A stretch of DNA of 64,000 nt. It comes from Straminergon stramineum. Lineage: Eukaryota > Streptophyta > Bryopsida > Hypnales > Calliergonaceae. Every line of letters begins with the position of its first letter. The stretch's first letter is position 1. The DNA is taken from positions 14,324,501-14,388,500 of the forward strand of contig OY987273.1 of assembly GCA_963920665.1 (NCBI GenBank), read 5' to 3'. Below the pieces are notes generated by a model, which worked only from the letters and a program-made list of their open reading frames with translations, was not told the origin of the DNA and ran no database searches. Shown here piece by piece: positions 23,659 to 34,809 of this stretch. The translations under genes were made by a program, and so were the position numbers.

Positions 23659-24716
23659 GGGTGATTGCAAGAAACACCTGCCAGTTTCATTGCGTTTTTT
23701 TTTTGGAGCACTATAACTTTTGAATTATAAATCCGATTCCAAAACCAAAAAAACTGTTTCTAGATATCTTTCTTGTTATTGTAATCCTTATTTTTCAAAA
23801 AATTTTAAAAATCATTTTATATTTAAAAGTCAATTTTGATAATTTGTCACACTTTGACATTTAGGGTTTTTTTATACTATTGAGTGGTTTAAATTAGTGA
23901 TTTTCAGCTGAAATTTCTATGGTATATTAGTTTAGTAGGCATACATGTACCTACCAAAGGAAATCTAAAAATGCATTATTTTATATCCTCCACGTTCATG
24001 CAAATAGGCCTCTTTTGCAAGTGCAATTCTAAACAATAGAGATAGTTTTGAACTCATTTTTTTGCTCAAATCTCATCATCAAAAAGTCCTCCCAAATGGC
24101 CAATTTTTAGTTTTCTTGAAAATTGTTTTTCCTATTTTCTATAAATTAAAACGTCAAAGTATGTATTTTCTTTGTTAGAATTCTATGTCCCAAAATATAT
24201 CATGGAAAATACATACTTTGACGTTTTAATTTGTAGAAAATAGGAAAAACAATTTTCAAGAAAACTAAAAATTGGCCATTTGGGAGGACTTTTTGATGAT
24301 GAGATTTGAGCAAAAAAATGAGTTCAAAACTATCTCTATTGTTTAGAATTGCACTTGCAAGAGAGGCCTATTTGCATGAATGTGGAGGATATAAAATAAT
24401 GCATTTTTAGATTTCCTTTGGTAGGCACATGTATGCCTACTAAACTAATATACCATAGAAATTTCAGCTGAAAATCACTAATTTAAACCACTCAATAGTA
24501 TAAAAAAACCCTAAATGTCAAAGTGTGACAAATTATCAAAATTGACTTTTAAATATAAAATGATTTTAAAATTTTTTTGAAAAATAAGGATTACAATAAC
24601 AAGAAAGATATCTAGAAATAGTTTTTTTGGTTTTGAAATCGGATTCATAATGCAAAAGTTATAGCGCTCCAAAAGAAAAACACAACGAAATTGGCAGGTG
24701 TTTCTTGCAATCACCC
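23659..24716. mobile_element. 1058-bp foldback element with 512-bp arms
   Basis: Two near-identical inverted arms, 23659-24170 and 24205-24716, separated by a 34-bp loop. The ends are GGGTGATTGCAAGAAACACC and its reverse complement, flanked by the 4-bp duplication CCAT (23655-23658 and 24717-24720). It is inserted in TNP2 coding sequence: removing it and one CCAT joins TAP to YILKPSE in one frame. It encodes no protein of note (a short frame at 24511-24720 is an accident of the arm). The arms differ at only a few positions, so it is young relative to its host, and a read-through transcript would fold into a long duplex. Confidence 0.92.
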
Positions 24717-26770
24717 CCATATATTCTCAAACCAAGTGAGACAACCACAGTGATGGAAATAATTAAGAGCTTGAAAACTCCAACCAATTATGTTGGTGCA
24801 ATCTACAAATGTCTAGAAGATGGGAAACTATGATACTTAAAGTCTCATGATTTCCATGTATTTATGCATCAAGTGAATGATTCAATCCCTCTGGGTTTTT
24901 TTTTGAAGAGGTATATATATTAGTGTTTTCAATATTTTTGTAACAAAGTTTGGAACATGAAATGAAGCAAAGCATGTACAAATGCATTGCTTGAAGGATC
25001 TATTTTGTTTGAGCAATGGAGGAAGAGGATTACTTAAAGCATGGATTTTCTAATTTTGATTAACTTAGTGATGTTTTGAAAGGTGTAAGAGGGGCAAATA
25101 AAGAATTTGATTAAGAAGTATATGCACATGCATGTTCTTCCTTTGGTTGTACAGAATGTGCTCACGGATGACGTTCGTCAAGTTGTGATGAAAGTGAGTC
25201 GAGTTTTTCAAAGATTATGCAAAAGAGAAATAAAGCTTGCAGATAGAGAAGCAAACATCATTGAGGCAGTTGACACTTTGTATTTACTAGAAAAAGAGTT
25301 CCCACCCACTTTTATAGACATCATGTTACATTTGATGATCCATTTGGTAGAGGAATTGTATATATGCAAGCTAGTTCATTGCCGATGAATATATCCAATA
25401 GAGCGGTAAATGAAGACATTGAAAGAGTATGTGAGAACATATGCCGGACCAGAAGCCAACATGGTAGAGGGTTATGCAATGTCGGAGACTCTAGGGTATT
25501 GCACCGAGTACTTACAATGATTCCAAGGAACATGTTGTCATGTCTGGGATGATAAAGAGGAGTAGAGAATGAACAATGAAGTTGTGCAAAGAAGAAGATG
25601 GGAATGACCATTGTCAGATCAAATGAAGGAATGGACACATGATTTTGTGCTTTCCAATTCAGTGGACTTGGGGGAATGGAGATAGTGAGTGAAACATTGT
25701 TCTGAATGTGTTTTAAAGAACAGACTGTCAAGTTTTTTTGTTAATAATACTCCATGTACATGTTGAAGAATATTGCGCATTCTTTGTAGAAATGATTTCA
25801 GTTATGTTTTCATTGCAAACGGAATGTTGGCAATGCCAATGTATAATAGAGGATGCACGGTAAGTGACACAGAATGTTTTAATAAAGAGAATTAGAAAGA
25901 GGACAACATGGTGGAATGAAATGGTTTGAGCTTGTAGTTTTTGTTGTTTTGTATCATGCTTAAGCAACTAGGTAGGCAATTGACTAACACATGCACACTC
26001 CTACTGGAAGTATATTGTTGCATTTGAAGAAAGATTCGGAGATCGAGAGGAGTTCAAGTGAAACTATGGTCCTCACCGTAGTTGAACATCTACAATACAA
26101 TATACGGAGGAGTGTAGAACATTGCCAAAGTTTGCACAGTGGATATGAGAAGAAGTTGGGAAGGCTAATGAGGGACCGAACAAGCCAAGTATTGACGTTA
26201 TAGAGGCATCAAAGTTACCAAAGACAATTGCAACATCTTATAGAGCCATGTATGCTCATGGAATGCACTTGTGGGTGGAAAGTGTAAAAGAAGAGAAAGT
26301 GACTTGTGATAGTGGAATAGCAGTTGCATTGTTGAGTCATAAAGGAGGAAGGGCATCCATTGAGCACCCCCATTGGGAAAGGATAGAGTATGTGGGAAAT
26401 ATTAAAGAAATTTTGGAATTCAATTACCGCAATCATTGTTGTGTCATACTTGTTTGTTCATAGGTGCAAGCAAAAGAAGGAGGAGTTGTTAGTAATGTTG
26501 TGCGAGACAAGTATGGATTCACATTAGCCAATTTTTTTAATCAATTGCCATTGGGACCCAAATCATTTGCATCTCCAACGCAATGTCAACAAGTGTTCTT
26601 CTCCGATGATGTTGATAGAAGAAATAGTAATGGAGGGGACTGGAAGTTTGTCTATAGAATAGAAATGAGAGGTCGGTGTGTGAAAACTGAAATGGAGAGG
26701 CCTGAGATCAATATGCTTGCAATAGGCAAGGATGTAGACTTTGTTGGTCTCCAAATTTAGTGCTTGGTGG

Positions 26771-28241
26771 AGCAGGTTTGTCTTCATAGAAATTGCATAT
26801 GTATGAGACAATGTTCAATAAAAATAGGACATGGAGAATGTGGGCTTGACCTTATTTTGGCTTCTTCTGTTGTGAAATGCAAAAATGTGAACTGCCATGG
26901 TAGTAAGTCACAAGAAAAGATTTCTTCAGTTTGCAGAGGTGGACATTATAAGAAGAGTTTGACATTGAGAGCATATCTATTTCACAACTTATTTCAAGGA
27001 ATTGTTATATTTCTAGTGGTTGCAAGTGATGACAGTGACGTTGAAGATGCATTCATATGTTTTGTCTACATGAAAGAAGTCGTAGACGATGTTCAACCAC
27101 ACTAGTATGTTGCATGCATACAAGTGAAAGTGTTATAGTTTTAGACGTCATAGACATAGTGAGTGCGGAATGGTCATTGTCATTGGTTGGTGACATGATT
27201 CACAACTAATTGTTGCACAAGTGTTCACATAATTGCTCGGTTTCTACACATGCGTCTGAGTGATGTACATTGTCTAGTGCCATCAATTATGTCCAAGAAT
27301 ATTCTTAAGTGTACTGGTTTCCATGTACATTGACAAACAACTCAAAGTTGTTGTAAGGGTGTTCATGATCACAAACCATGTTCATGAATTATTTGAGTAG
27401 GATGTAGCAGTGAATGAGAATCATGTTGAACAAAGTTGTTAGCCAAGAGTGGAGCAAGTAGAACTAGTACACATGACTGAAGGCCAAAAATACAATGGAA
27501 TTTTGAGGAACTTCTTGCCTTCAGATGTATGAGACATTTTTGTCATTTGTCAATGAGAGTAGCATTGTATAGAGAGGGAAAAAACATAATGTTGTGGAAA
27601 ACAATTTTAGTTGGTGAATGTATGTGCTGAATGCTTAAAAAAATTCGAAATGAGCGATAGTGAAGTTGCTTTGGCAATCTATCAACCTTAAAACTTGTGT
27701 TGGACAAAGTGAAATTACTTGAGTACGCTTACTACTGAATGAAATCACTATTCCAAGATGTAGATGAGGAGGTTAGTGATAAAAGTGTTGAAAGACTTGT
27801 TCCCATGTTTTGAACGCCATAGAAATGAAATTATTTGAACGTTGAACAAAATACTGTAATGCTGTGGAAAACTTGAAGAACATGTTATTCTTTACACATG
27901 AATGTAATAGAAAACATCGTAGTGATACATTGATTGCATTGTGCATGCCTATATAAACTTTTGTAAAAGCAAAGAATCATGCTTTTTAGCTAACAACAGA
28001 ATTGGAAATAGTCATATATATGTCCAATAATGATTGCATGCCCACAATGAGCAAAGGGGTCCACCTTCTTTGAATTTATTGCAAATAGAAATCAAATGTC
28101 TTTTGTTGACAGGGCGATTTTAAACCCTTCCATGTAGAGTCATTGTGCAATCATGTTAGGTGTAATACTACTTTTATTTATTGTAGCAAGAATTCAAAAC
28201 GTAGGTAGTGCGGTTTGATTATGTGTTATCGGAAGTTACGT
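26771..28241. other. Right non-coding arm of the CACTA element
   Basis: No supported gene. A 113-codon frame at 26764-27105 just downstream of TNP2 shows no recognisable domain. The remainder is AT-rich with many GTTCATG, CAATG and ACATTG words like the left arm. Confidence 0.4.
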
Positions 28242-28500
28242 ACATTAGGAAAATTCTGAGCTATAAACAAGGTTGCGAATTTTGCACCCCTGTGGTGCAA
28301 TTATGGAAAATAATAAAAATAAAAAATAATTTTTTATTTTTAAAAATTTGGAATTTGATATCGCACTACTAGTGCCACATCAATGACACGTCAAATTGAC
28401 TATTTTTTTAATATTTTTTATTTCTTTTGTACTTGCATCACGGGTGTGTGAAAAATCTAATACTCACAACCTTGTTTACAGCTCAAAATTTTCCTAATGT
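28242..28500. mobile_element. MITE with about 40-bp inverted ends
   Basis: The left end ACATTAGGAAAATTCTGAGC and the right end (reverse complement ACATTAGGAAAATTTTGAGC) form an imperfect inverted repeat extending through 'aacaaggttg'. The centre has further weaker pairing (gcacccctgtggtgcaa / ttgcatcacgggtgtg). No clear target duplication was seen. It lies 124 bp from the right end of the CACTA element, so it may be either an insertion or part of the terminal structure. Confidence 0.6.
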
Positions 28501-28604
28501 CATGTTCTGCTAAACGTTTTTGTCAACGCATAAGGAATTGTCAAAGTTAAAACTATGTTGTACTTGCCATCCAATACAAAAAATCACATTTTAACAAGGA
28601 TTTC

Positions 28605-28624
28605 AACATGCTTTTCTTCTAGTG
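28605..28624 (-). repeat. CACTA terminal inverted repeat, right
   Basis: Reverse complement is CACTAGAAGAAAAGCATGTT, matching the left end with two mismatches; followed by the TGC duplication. Confidence 0.92.
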
Positions 28625-29470
28625 TGCCATTCATTACTAGTGGATGATTCATTTGGTTTCTATGCCGCTTGGATTATGGGGTATGAAATATCTTGTTTTG
28701 ACAAGAAAAGAGCTTTCAAATTTTGTTGAAGGTAGATTTCTACGAACCAAGACAACGGTGGGGATTTGCAAATTCATACTTGAAGACATTTTTAGTTGGT
28801 ATGGGAGTATTGGCAGAATGAGGGCGGATAGAGGAGAATTGGATGCAATTGAAGCACGAGAGTTTTTCAATAGATATGGTGTGCAATTGAGGTTAACAAC
28901 GGCTTTCAATCCCAAGGCCAATGGAAAAATTGATAGAGGCCATCTTCCTATTATTCAAGCATTGGTGAAGGCTTGTAAAGGAAAGCCTAATCTTTGGCCT
29001 AAATTGCTCCCATTTGCATTATAGGTGGAGAGAACCACTCACAGCATTGTCATTGGCTATATGCCAATTGAACTCATGTTTAGCCAAAAGCCTATTATGC
29101 CTACAACGGAATCAATGCCTACATGGGTGAATATGGATTGGAAAGATGGGTTTACAGGAGAGAGGTTACTCGAACTTTGTACCAAACAACTTGAGAGGTT
29201 GCCTAAAGACCAAAAGATGGCGTTGGAAAGGTTGAAGATTGCTAGATTGGAAAACAAAAAGAGATTTAACAAGATTCATAGATTGAGGACCAAACCAATT
29301 CATGTTGGAGATTGGGTGATTGTATTTGACAACAACCTCGATTCTTAGAGCTCCACGATAGCTTCCCATTCCCATAAAGGCAATTAATCTTGTCAGCGCT
29401 ATCGAATTGTTGGTGGAAGACAATTTATTGGCTCTAGAAGAGTACTAATGATGGAATTGACGACAACTAG
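28625..29470 (+). pseudogene. Ty3/gypsy integrase, catalytic core and C-terminal part
   Basis: Continuation of the gene broken at 4305. The frame includes IHLVSMPLGLWGMKYLVL, NFVEGRFLRTKTT, ILEDIFSWYGSIGRMRADRG (the second catalytic Asp region with DRGEL), FNRYGVQLRLTTAFNPKANG, then the third acidic position appears changed: GKIDRGH where Glu is usual in this family (GKIERGH), an Asp substitution. WPKLLPFAL, stop, then TTHSIVIGYMPIELMF (GYMP motif), and HRLRTKPIHVGDWVIVFDNN of the C-terminal module. After 29345 stops and frame breaks follow. It has stops at about 29024 and 29346. It is the 3' part of a dead retrotransposon whose reverse transcriptase is not in the window. Confidence 0.88.
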
Positions 29471-31021
29471 GAACATGCACGTTCAAAGTTATTCTCTCTT
29501 AGTGGGTGAGATGCCCATGATGTGCCAATTTGTGGCACTGTGTTGTTAAAATGCACTTAGACCATTCAATGGAAGTCCACATGCCCATACTATTGCCTAC
29601 TTTTTGGACAACACAAGTCATAAAGGGTGCTTGTTGACTATTGTATGACTCTTGAATTACCTTCATAAGACATTCTAAGTCATTTTGTAGTTATGAAGAA
29701 GTCGCATGGAAGTCATTTATGTGAATCTTCAATAGATGCATGTGCATTGCCGAACCCATGTGCAATGCATGATGGCATAAGTGTTGTACTTTAAAATAGA
29801 TCATGTAGAACTTAGGAATTGAAAATTTGCAATCCCCCAAAATCCTAAACCCACAATTTCAATTGTACTTGACAATATGGCGACATGCCTTGCTTTGTTT
29901 GTATTTGGCATAGAACCCTCACTTAAAATTGCTTGCCTCTCATGCTTTGAGGGCACTACTTGCCTTTTAAAGTTCATAAGCCCAAATCCCAATAACGTGA
30001 AAAAGGTTGCCTTGAAGAATGCGCTCTAGAATTTACACTCATGTCACAAAGATTTTCCAAGCTTCCTTGGATGGAATGCATGATCAAATTCATAACCCCA
30101 AAACCCTACATAGCACAATTGGTTATGACACACTCCTGCATATTTTTTCCTAGTATATTCTCTAATCTTCTACCTTTAAACAAAATGACTAGAAGAAGTA
30201 GAGGACTTTGTTGACGTCAAGTACCCCCTAGTCTTGCAAAACTCTTTTTTCAGTACGCTTAAAGTCATTCTTTAGTCACACTTCAGTGATATATATGACA
30301 AAGATGCACTCAACAACAACTATGCCTCCACGTTGGAATTCATTCCTACCACGTCAAAAACCCAAAGACGTTGTTGCTCAATCATGAAGGATGAAAGTAG
30401 CCCAACATTCCCTCCTCATTCCATAGTCGCAGACACAACTCTGCCTTGACTCGGACTAAGTGTTGATAGTGGTAGCGGTGCAATTAGGGAGCCCTAGTCA
30501 TTTTGAAGTCACATTATTCATGAAGTCATTCTTTGCAATCATGTTTTTGGCCATTTCTTTATAGTGGGGGGACTCCTTCATGAATTTTGAGGGGTCCAAC
30601 TTGGTGGTTCAGAGGGTTCTCTACCAATATGTTTGTAGCCCCTTGCGTTTGGAATTGGTATAGAATTGAAGAATTTCATAAAAGTTGGATGCTTGGTTTT
30701 TTGGAACATTAATTTGTGTCACATTGAATGTGATGTCAAGTGTATGGCTCTAAACCTCACTTGCATGTGATAGAGGTTATAGACATACCTATAGTTATAC
30801 CCAATTTGGAGTAATTGCATGGCTTCAGAATCGATTTAGAGTGGCTTGACATTGATAGAGTAATTACATGAACCTATTGTGAACTCCATGCAAATTTCTT
30901 TAGTCAACATAGTTCCTTGATTTTTGAAATAGTCTTCATGGTGGATAATATTCTATCCCCTTTACTTGATTTGTTTTTTGTTTCTTTCATTGCCTATAAT
31001 GATTGTTTCTTATTTCTATAG
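29471..31021. other. Unassigned stretch 3' of the gypsy remnant
   Basis: No gene or clear repeat structure seen. It could contain the gypsy 3' LTR, but the matching 5' LTR is outside the window so this cannot be judged. Confidence 0.35.
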
Positions 31022-32474
31022 CTACTTCAAGTATGAGCTTGAAGTGAAGGGTGCAATCGAATGGAAGGACCTACGTCCATTCTTCTCATCATGGTTGGAT
31101 CGCGATTCAAGGGACTGCATGTTCTCACCAAACCAACTATACACATTCACCATAGCTCACCTCAATGGAGGGGCGTGGTATTTGGACTATGCCGTAGCAT
31201 TCATTCATTCGTTTGAAGTGCAACTACATACATATTTGGATGACAAAGGTGCCATCAATTTGAATGTAGATGAGTTTGCGGGCATAACAAATAGGCACAA
31301 GAGGAAGGCCACTGTGAGGAGGGAAGCTAATGATAGAAAAAAAGAGGCCCGCTTCCAAGTCCTTCTCATCACCAAGGAGAAGAAGGAAGCGGAGTGACTT
31401 GCCAAGTTGGTAGAAAAGGAGAAGGAAGAGAAGGCCAAGGCCAAAGGAAAGAAGAAGGATGAGACTAGTTGCTAAGTTCCAACATCCTTGATGGTGGACC
31501 AAGGCTTTGAGATGCAAGTCAAATCGTAGAGCAAAGTGAAGAGGAAGGCCACTCTCTCGCAACTCACAAAAGAGGTCATCACTCATGTGATAAAAGCAAT
31601 TATCTTCACTAAAGACAAGTTGGTCAAGTACAAGAATTAGATTCTCAACATCTCCATTGACAACCTCATGGACGACATGGAGTCTAAGAGAGAGACTTGG
31701 TATAAAGAAGTCTTGGATTTCTTGAAGAAGGTATTCATTTTGGATATGACATTGAAAACATAGTTATAAATTTTCATTCACATGATCGTAGTTTGGGTTT
31801 AGAACTAATAATTGCTTGCACTATACATTAGCAAGTGTTGGCAGGGAAGCCTTCCATGTTTCATGGTATGCCACAAGCTAGGCTGGGGGTAGACATCATT
31901 TTTTTTTACTACCCAAAGAACTTGCCCATGCTTGGGTTGTCTTTTCCGCCAAATGAGGTGTCAGAATGGAACGAGAATGTGGGAGATGAAGCTCTACAAT
32001 CCGCGTTCAATTTTCTTTCAATCATCTCCAAAACCACGACTACATCATAGTCTTCCATTCGTAGAGCATATCAGTGCTTTTCATTGGTGTGACAAAAAAA
32101 TACCCTTAGAGTTGGGCCGATGGAGAGTGTATGAGACCTTTACCTAGTCCGCCTTCCAAATAATGGACTCCCTAAGTTATTTGCTACAAATTACTATTTT
32201 TAGACTCTACCCTAACCACACCAATTACACATGCATTGACACCACAAATGGACAATACAAATGGACCACCCCCATTGACAACAATATTTTAACAATACAA
32301 ATGGAAAAAAATTAAGCATAAATTTTCGAGCTCATATAAATCAAACTCACATAACCAAAAAAACTCACAAATTTATCAAAATGCAATGAAAATTGCTAAA
32401 CAAGTACAAGTTAAGAGATTTGAGGAACCTCGAAATCCATTGAGACCAACTGCCACTTAAATGACCACTCCGTC

Positions 32475-32830
32475 TTTGTTTTTGATTGGAATTCAATGAG
32501 TCTAGGCTTGTTGAAAAGCTGGCTTCACTATCCACCACCCCTCCAAATTTCAGCTCCATCAAAGATACTTTCCATTGTAGGTGTCCCCCCGAAGTTGGCA
32601 GTCTTGGTCGCCATTGACAACCAACCTCCTCTCAGTAAAATGCTTATTGCGTCTTCATTTTTTCTCAGATTCTACGAGCCTAGGATTTTTGGAAAGTTGA
32701 CTTTACTATCTATCACTCATCCAAATTTCAGCTCCATTTAAGATACTTTCCATTGGATATCGCCCTCCGAAGTTGGCAGTCTAAATCTCACTCAAACTTC
32801 TACTTTCATCATTGTTTTTTCCCTCTTCTC
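32475..32830 (+). repeat. Two tandem copies of a 177-bp unit
   Basis: 'ccaaatttcagctccat' starts at 32543 and again at 32720; flanking 'ggcttcactatccac'/'gactttactatctat' and 'gaagttggcagtct' blocks recur at the same spacing. The copies are clearly diverged. Confidence 0.75.
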
Positions 32831-33029
32831 ACAACATGAGAGCTAACATTTTCGACAAATGTGCTAATTTTTAAACCTAACTCATCTTCTTCTTCTCACA
32901 ACAACAAACATCTCTCTCTCCAAAAAACACAAAATGCAAGAGCTAAAAAAAAAAAAGAGGCAACGGGAGAAGAAGAGAGAGAGGGTTTACAAACCCTACT
33001 TCCCTCCATCTACTCAATGTCTACATCTA

Positions 33030-33115
33030 CTTTCTTCTAGTCTTCTAGTCTTGATCTTCTAGTCTTCTAGTCTTCATCTCCTAGTCTTCTAGTCTATTAG
33101 TCTTCATCAACTTGT
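33030..33115 (+). repeat. Imperfect (tcttctag)n minisatellite
   Basis: About ten copies of an 8-bp word cttctagt with variants cttcatct and ctattagt. It lies in the left arm of the inverted pair and has no counterpart in the right arm. Confidence 0.75.
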
Positions 33116-34809
33116 CTTGTAGTTTTGACCTTCATTTCTCCTAATTTTGTTTTCACTTCTAATTTTCAATTCATTTTGTTTTCAATCTATATTTTTTGTA
33201 TTTTTTACTTTTTTGTTTCTAATTCATCTCTTATGCCATTTTCTACTTATAGTATTTGGTTTTGGTTTTGGTTTTGTATTTTTATGGTCGTTATATTTTT
33301 GATTTCCTATTTGATTATAATTTAGTTCTCCTAACTAGTACTATTTTGGTTATTCTTTTTACCTCATTTTATTGTTAGCCTAATTTGGATAACCCATCAA
33401 ATCTTGTCTAAAGTCATTTTTAAATTTATATCCCCATTTTTTCCCTAGAATTTTTCTTTTGTTTTCTCCTAATTGCCTTTCCTAACTTTTAGCAACAATT
33501 TTCCAAGATTCCTAGCCTTATCTAACAGAAACTCACTAATGGATAATTGTAGTGTAATCCAAAGTACTAATACTTCTAACTTGTAAATTCATGCATAATG
33601 TTTATATTTTTCATTTTATAAAAGGTGAACCAAGATGGTGGTTTACAAAGCACCAAAGCAAAGTTGGATATTGCTACATTGTGTAAAGCATACAAGATGG
33701 TGAAGAAAAAGGAGTGGATGGGGATGAACCGCATGCACTTGACTTTAGCTATAGACAAAATAAAGATGGTAAAAAACATTCTATTTTTTTAGCTTCAAAA
33801 ACCACTTCAAAATGCATTATATTCTTTGCAATTCTCATGTCAATTGTACACCTCTCTTGGATGCCTGTGTAGACGCAAAAGTTTGAAATCACCCTTGTGG
33901 TGAAGGACTTAGGCACGAAAGGGAAATCCAATTTCTCTTTCAAACACACTACCACGATGATCAAGGCTAGTGTCGACATCGCATTAGACGACATATTGAT
34001 GAACTACACCCATCCAAATGATATGGCAATAAATAATAGAAAACCTTGGCAGGGGGCTTGCGAAAAAGAACCATGATTCTTTTAGATCCTCCTTGAAGCT
34101 ATAAGCGTTGAAGAAAATTTGATTCTCAACTACACCGCATCCATTGGTTAGTATTCAATGCAAGTACTCTACATTCTGATTGTAATCATTCTACCATTTA
34201 CATTTTTCAACTAATATATTTGAAATTTCTTGCATGCAAGTGCATCCATTATCACTTTTCATGGCACGAGCTACCACGTTGTGGCTTTGGAAGAGAACAA
34301 GTACATTTTTGATGCCATCTTTAAACCCATGCCGAAGTCCACTTTGACTAGAACAACATTACTACCACCACTGTCAGTTATGGTTTCCTAGGATTTGGAT
34401 GACATGCCCGTGGTGCTTCAAAAATTCATTTGAAAGGGAAAATTTAGTAAGTAAGTTGGCACTTTTTAAATTCATTCTTTACATGGTGACTTCCTCGTTC
34501 CAGAACTCTAATATGGTGCCATTTTTGTTTGTAATCATTGAGGATTGATGTCAGTAGATGCTATCATGAAGAAACAAAGTCTTTTCTTTAGTCCAAAGAA
34601 GACTTTTGAGCTTGTAGTTTATGCCAACCAAATGGCAACAACCTTTGCAGATTTTGGTTGCCCTAAACCAAAAGGCTATAAAGACACTTATGCTCTAAAT
34701 GTCCTATAGTTTATAGATGGGTCTACATGTGAGGGTAGAGAGTCTTCAAACTCGTCTAAGACTATGACTGAGAACACAACAACTTAGATTCACAAGATTG
34801 ACATATCTC

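Larger units (their letters stand above)
21038..26770 (+). pseudogene. TNP2-type CACTA transposase, decayed
   Basis: The domain order of plant TNP2 transposases is complete. The transposase-associated domain (21038-21260) carries CPCSKCHGG. After a frameshift near 21300 come PLESMDYLYGQASRPMY and HGISNTYVDELMKYLS. The Transposase_21 core follows: KLGLNYNIIHICLDGCVLYR (21669 on) with a CPNPKCRKSRY zinc-like motif, SPAWKHVDTK, GVNPFTHNSTSHSTW (near 22050), a segment ending MIEELXELL, ISDYPGYGLISRLCTHGYKA, then FNGKVEDRST and YDLPYW (22530-22710), KNLCENLMKTYMGGKDSLGS (near 23507), FHMPTAPW (near 23640), and after a foldback insertion TPTNYVGAIYKCLEDGKL and SHDFHVFMHQ (near 24845). DUF4218 (25100-25560) has DREANIIEAVDTLYLLEKEF and VEGYAMSETLGYCTEYLQ in a second frame. 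A DUF4216-like C-terminus (26220-26760) has VRDKYGFTLANFF. Stops, frameshifts and the 1058-bp insertion inactivate it. In life it binds the element ends and performs cut-and-paste transposition. Confidence 0.9.
4306..28624 (+). mobile_element. 24.3-kb CACTA (CMC/EnSpm) DNA transposon
   Basis: Both ends carry CACTAGAAGAAAA: the first 20 bp (4306-4325) and the reverse complement of the last 20 bp (28605-28624) differ at two positions only. The 3-bp target duplication TGC lies at 4303-4305 and 28625-28627, the length expected for CACTA elements. Excising the element with one TGC rejoins the gypsy integrase frame exactly (...HPTYPLAIHY...). Internally it encodes a TNP2-type transposase on the plus strand and other genes on the minus strand. 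Its size is inflated by at least three later insertions totalling about 4.6 kb, leaving about 19.8 kb of own sequence, which is long for the superfamily. Stops and frameshifts in TNP2 make it non-autonomous now. Confidence 0.93.
32432..33640 (+). repeat. Left arm of a 1.2-1.3-kb inverted pair
   Basis: Matches the reverse complement of 37770-39108 along its length, with gaps. Anchors: 'caactgcc' (32440 / 39090), 'gccaactt' and 'gtcagctttccaa'-like blocks, 'ccccattttttccctagaat' (33432 / 37989), and 'aaattcatgcataatgtt' (33586 / 37830). The inner end runs into exon 3 of the gene remnant: GTGAACCAAGATGGTGGTTT here is matched by GTGAACCAATATGGTGGTTC in the other arm. Confidence 0.75.
31022..34809 (+). 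pseudogene. Six-exon gene remnant, unidentified
   Basis: Six coding blocks are joined by canonical splice sites: 31022-31730 (acceptor ttctatag, donor GTATTC), 31832 to about 32147 (acceptor attag), 33625-33768 (donor GTAAAA), 33873-34146 (acceptor tgtag, donor GTTAGT), 34241-34446 (donor GTAAGT) and about 34543-34809 (donor GTAAGT). Exon 1 starts YFKYELEVKGAIEWKDLRPF and ends in a Lys/Glu-rich coiled-coil-like region (KRKATVRREANDRKKEARFQ; KEKEEKAKAKGKKKDE). Exon 2 has GVDIIFFYYPKNLPMLGLSF. Exon 3 has KLDIATLCKAYKMVKKKEWM. Exon 4 has KFEITLVVKDLGTKGKSNFS. Exon 5 has ITFHGTSYHVVALEENKYIF. Exon 6 has SPKKTFELVVYANQMATTFA. About eight in-frame stops show it is dead. I do not recognise the family; it may be a transposon accessory gene. 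Confidence 0.5.

Noticed and set aside
23537..23660. Extension of the foldback's left arm to 'atatatggggg'
   Set aside because: The 11-bp match to the right end 'cccccatatat' is accidental; bases 23507-23658 are TNP2 coding sequence and the CCAT duplication fixes the left end at 23659.
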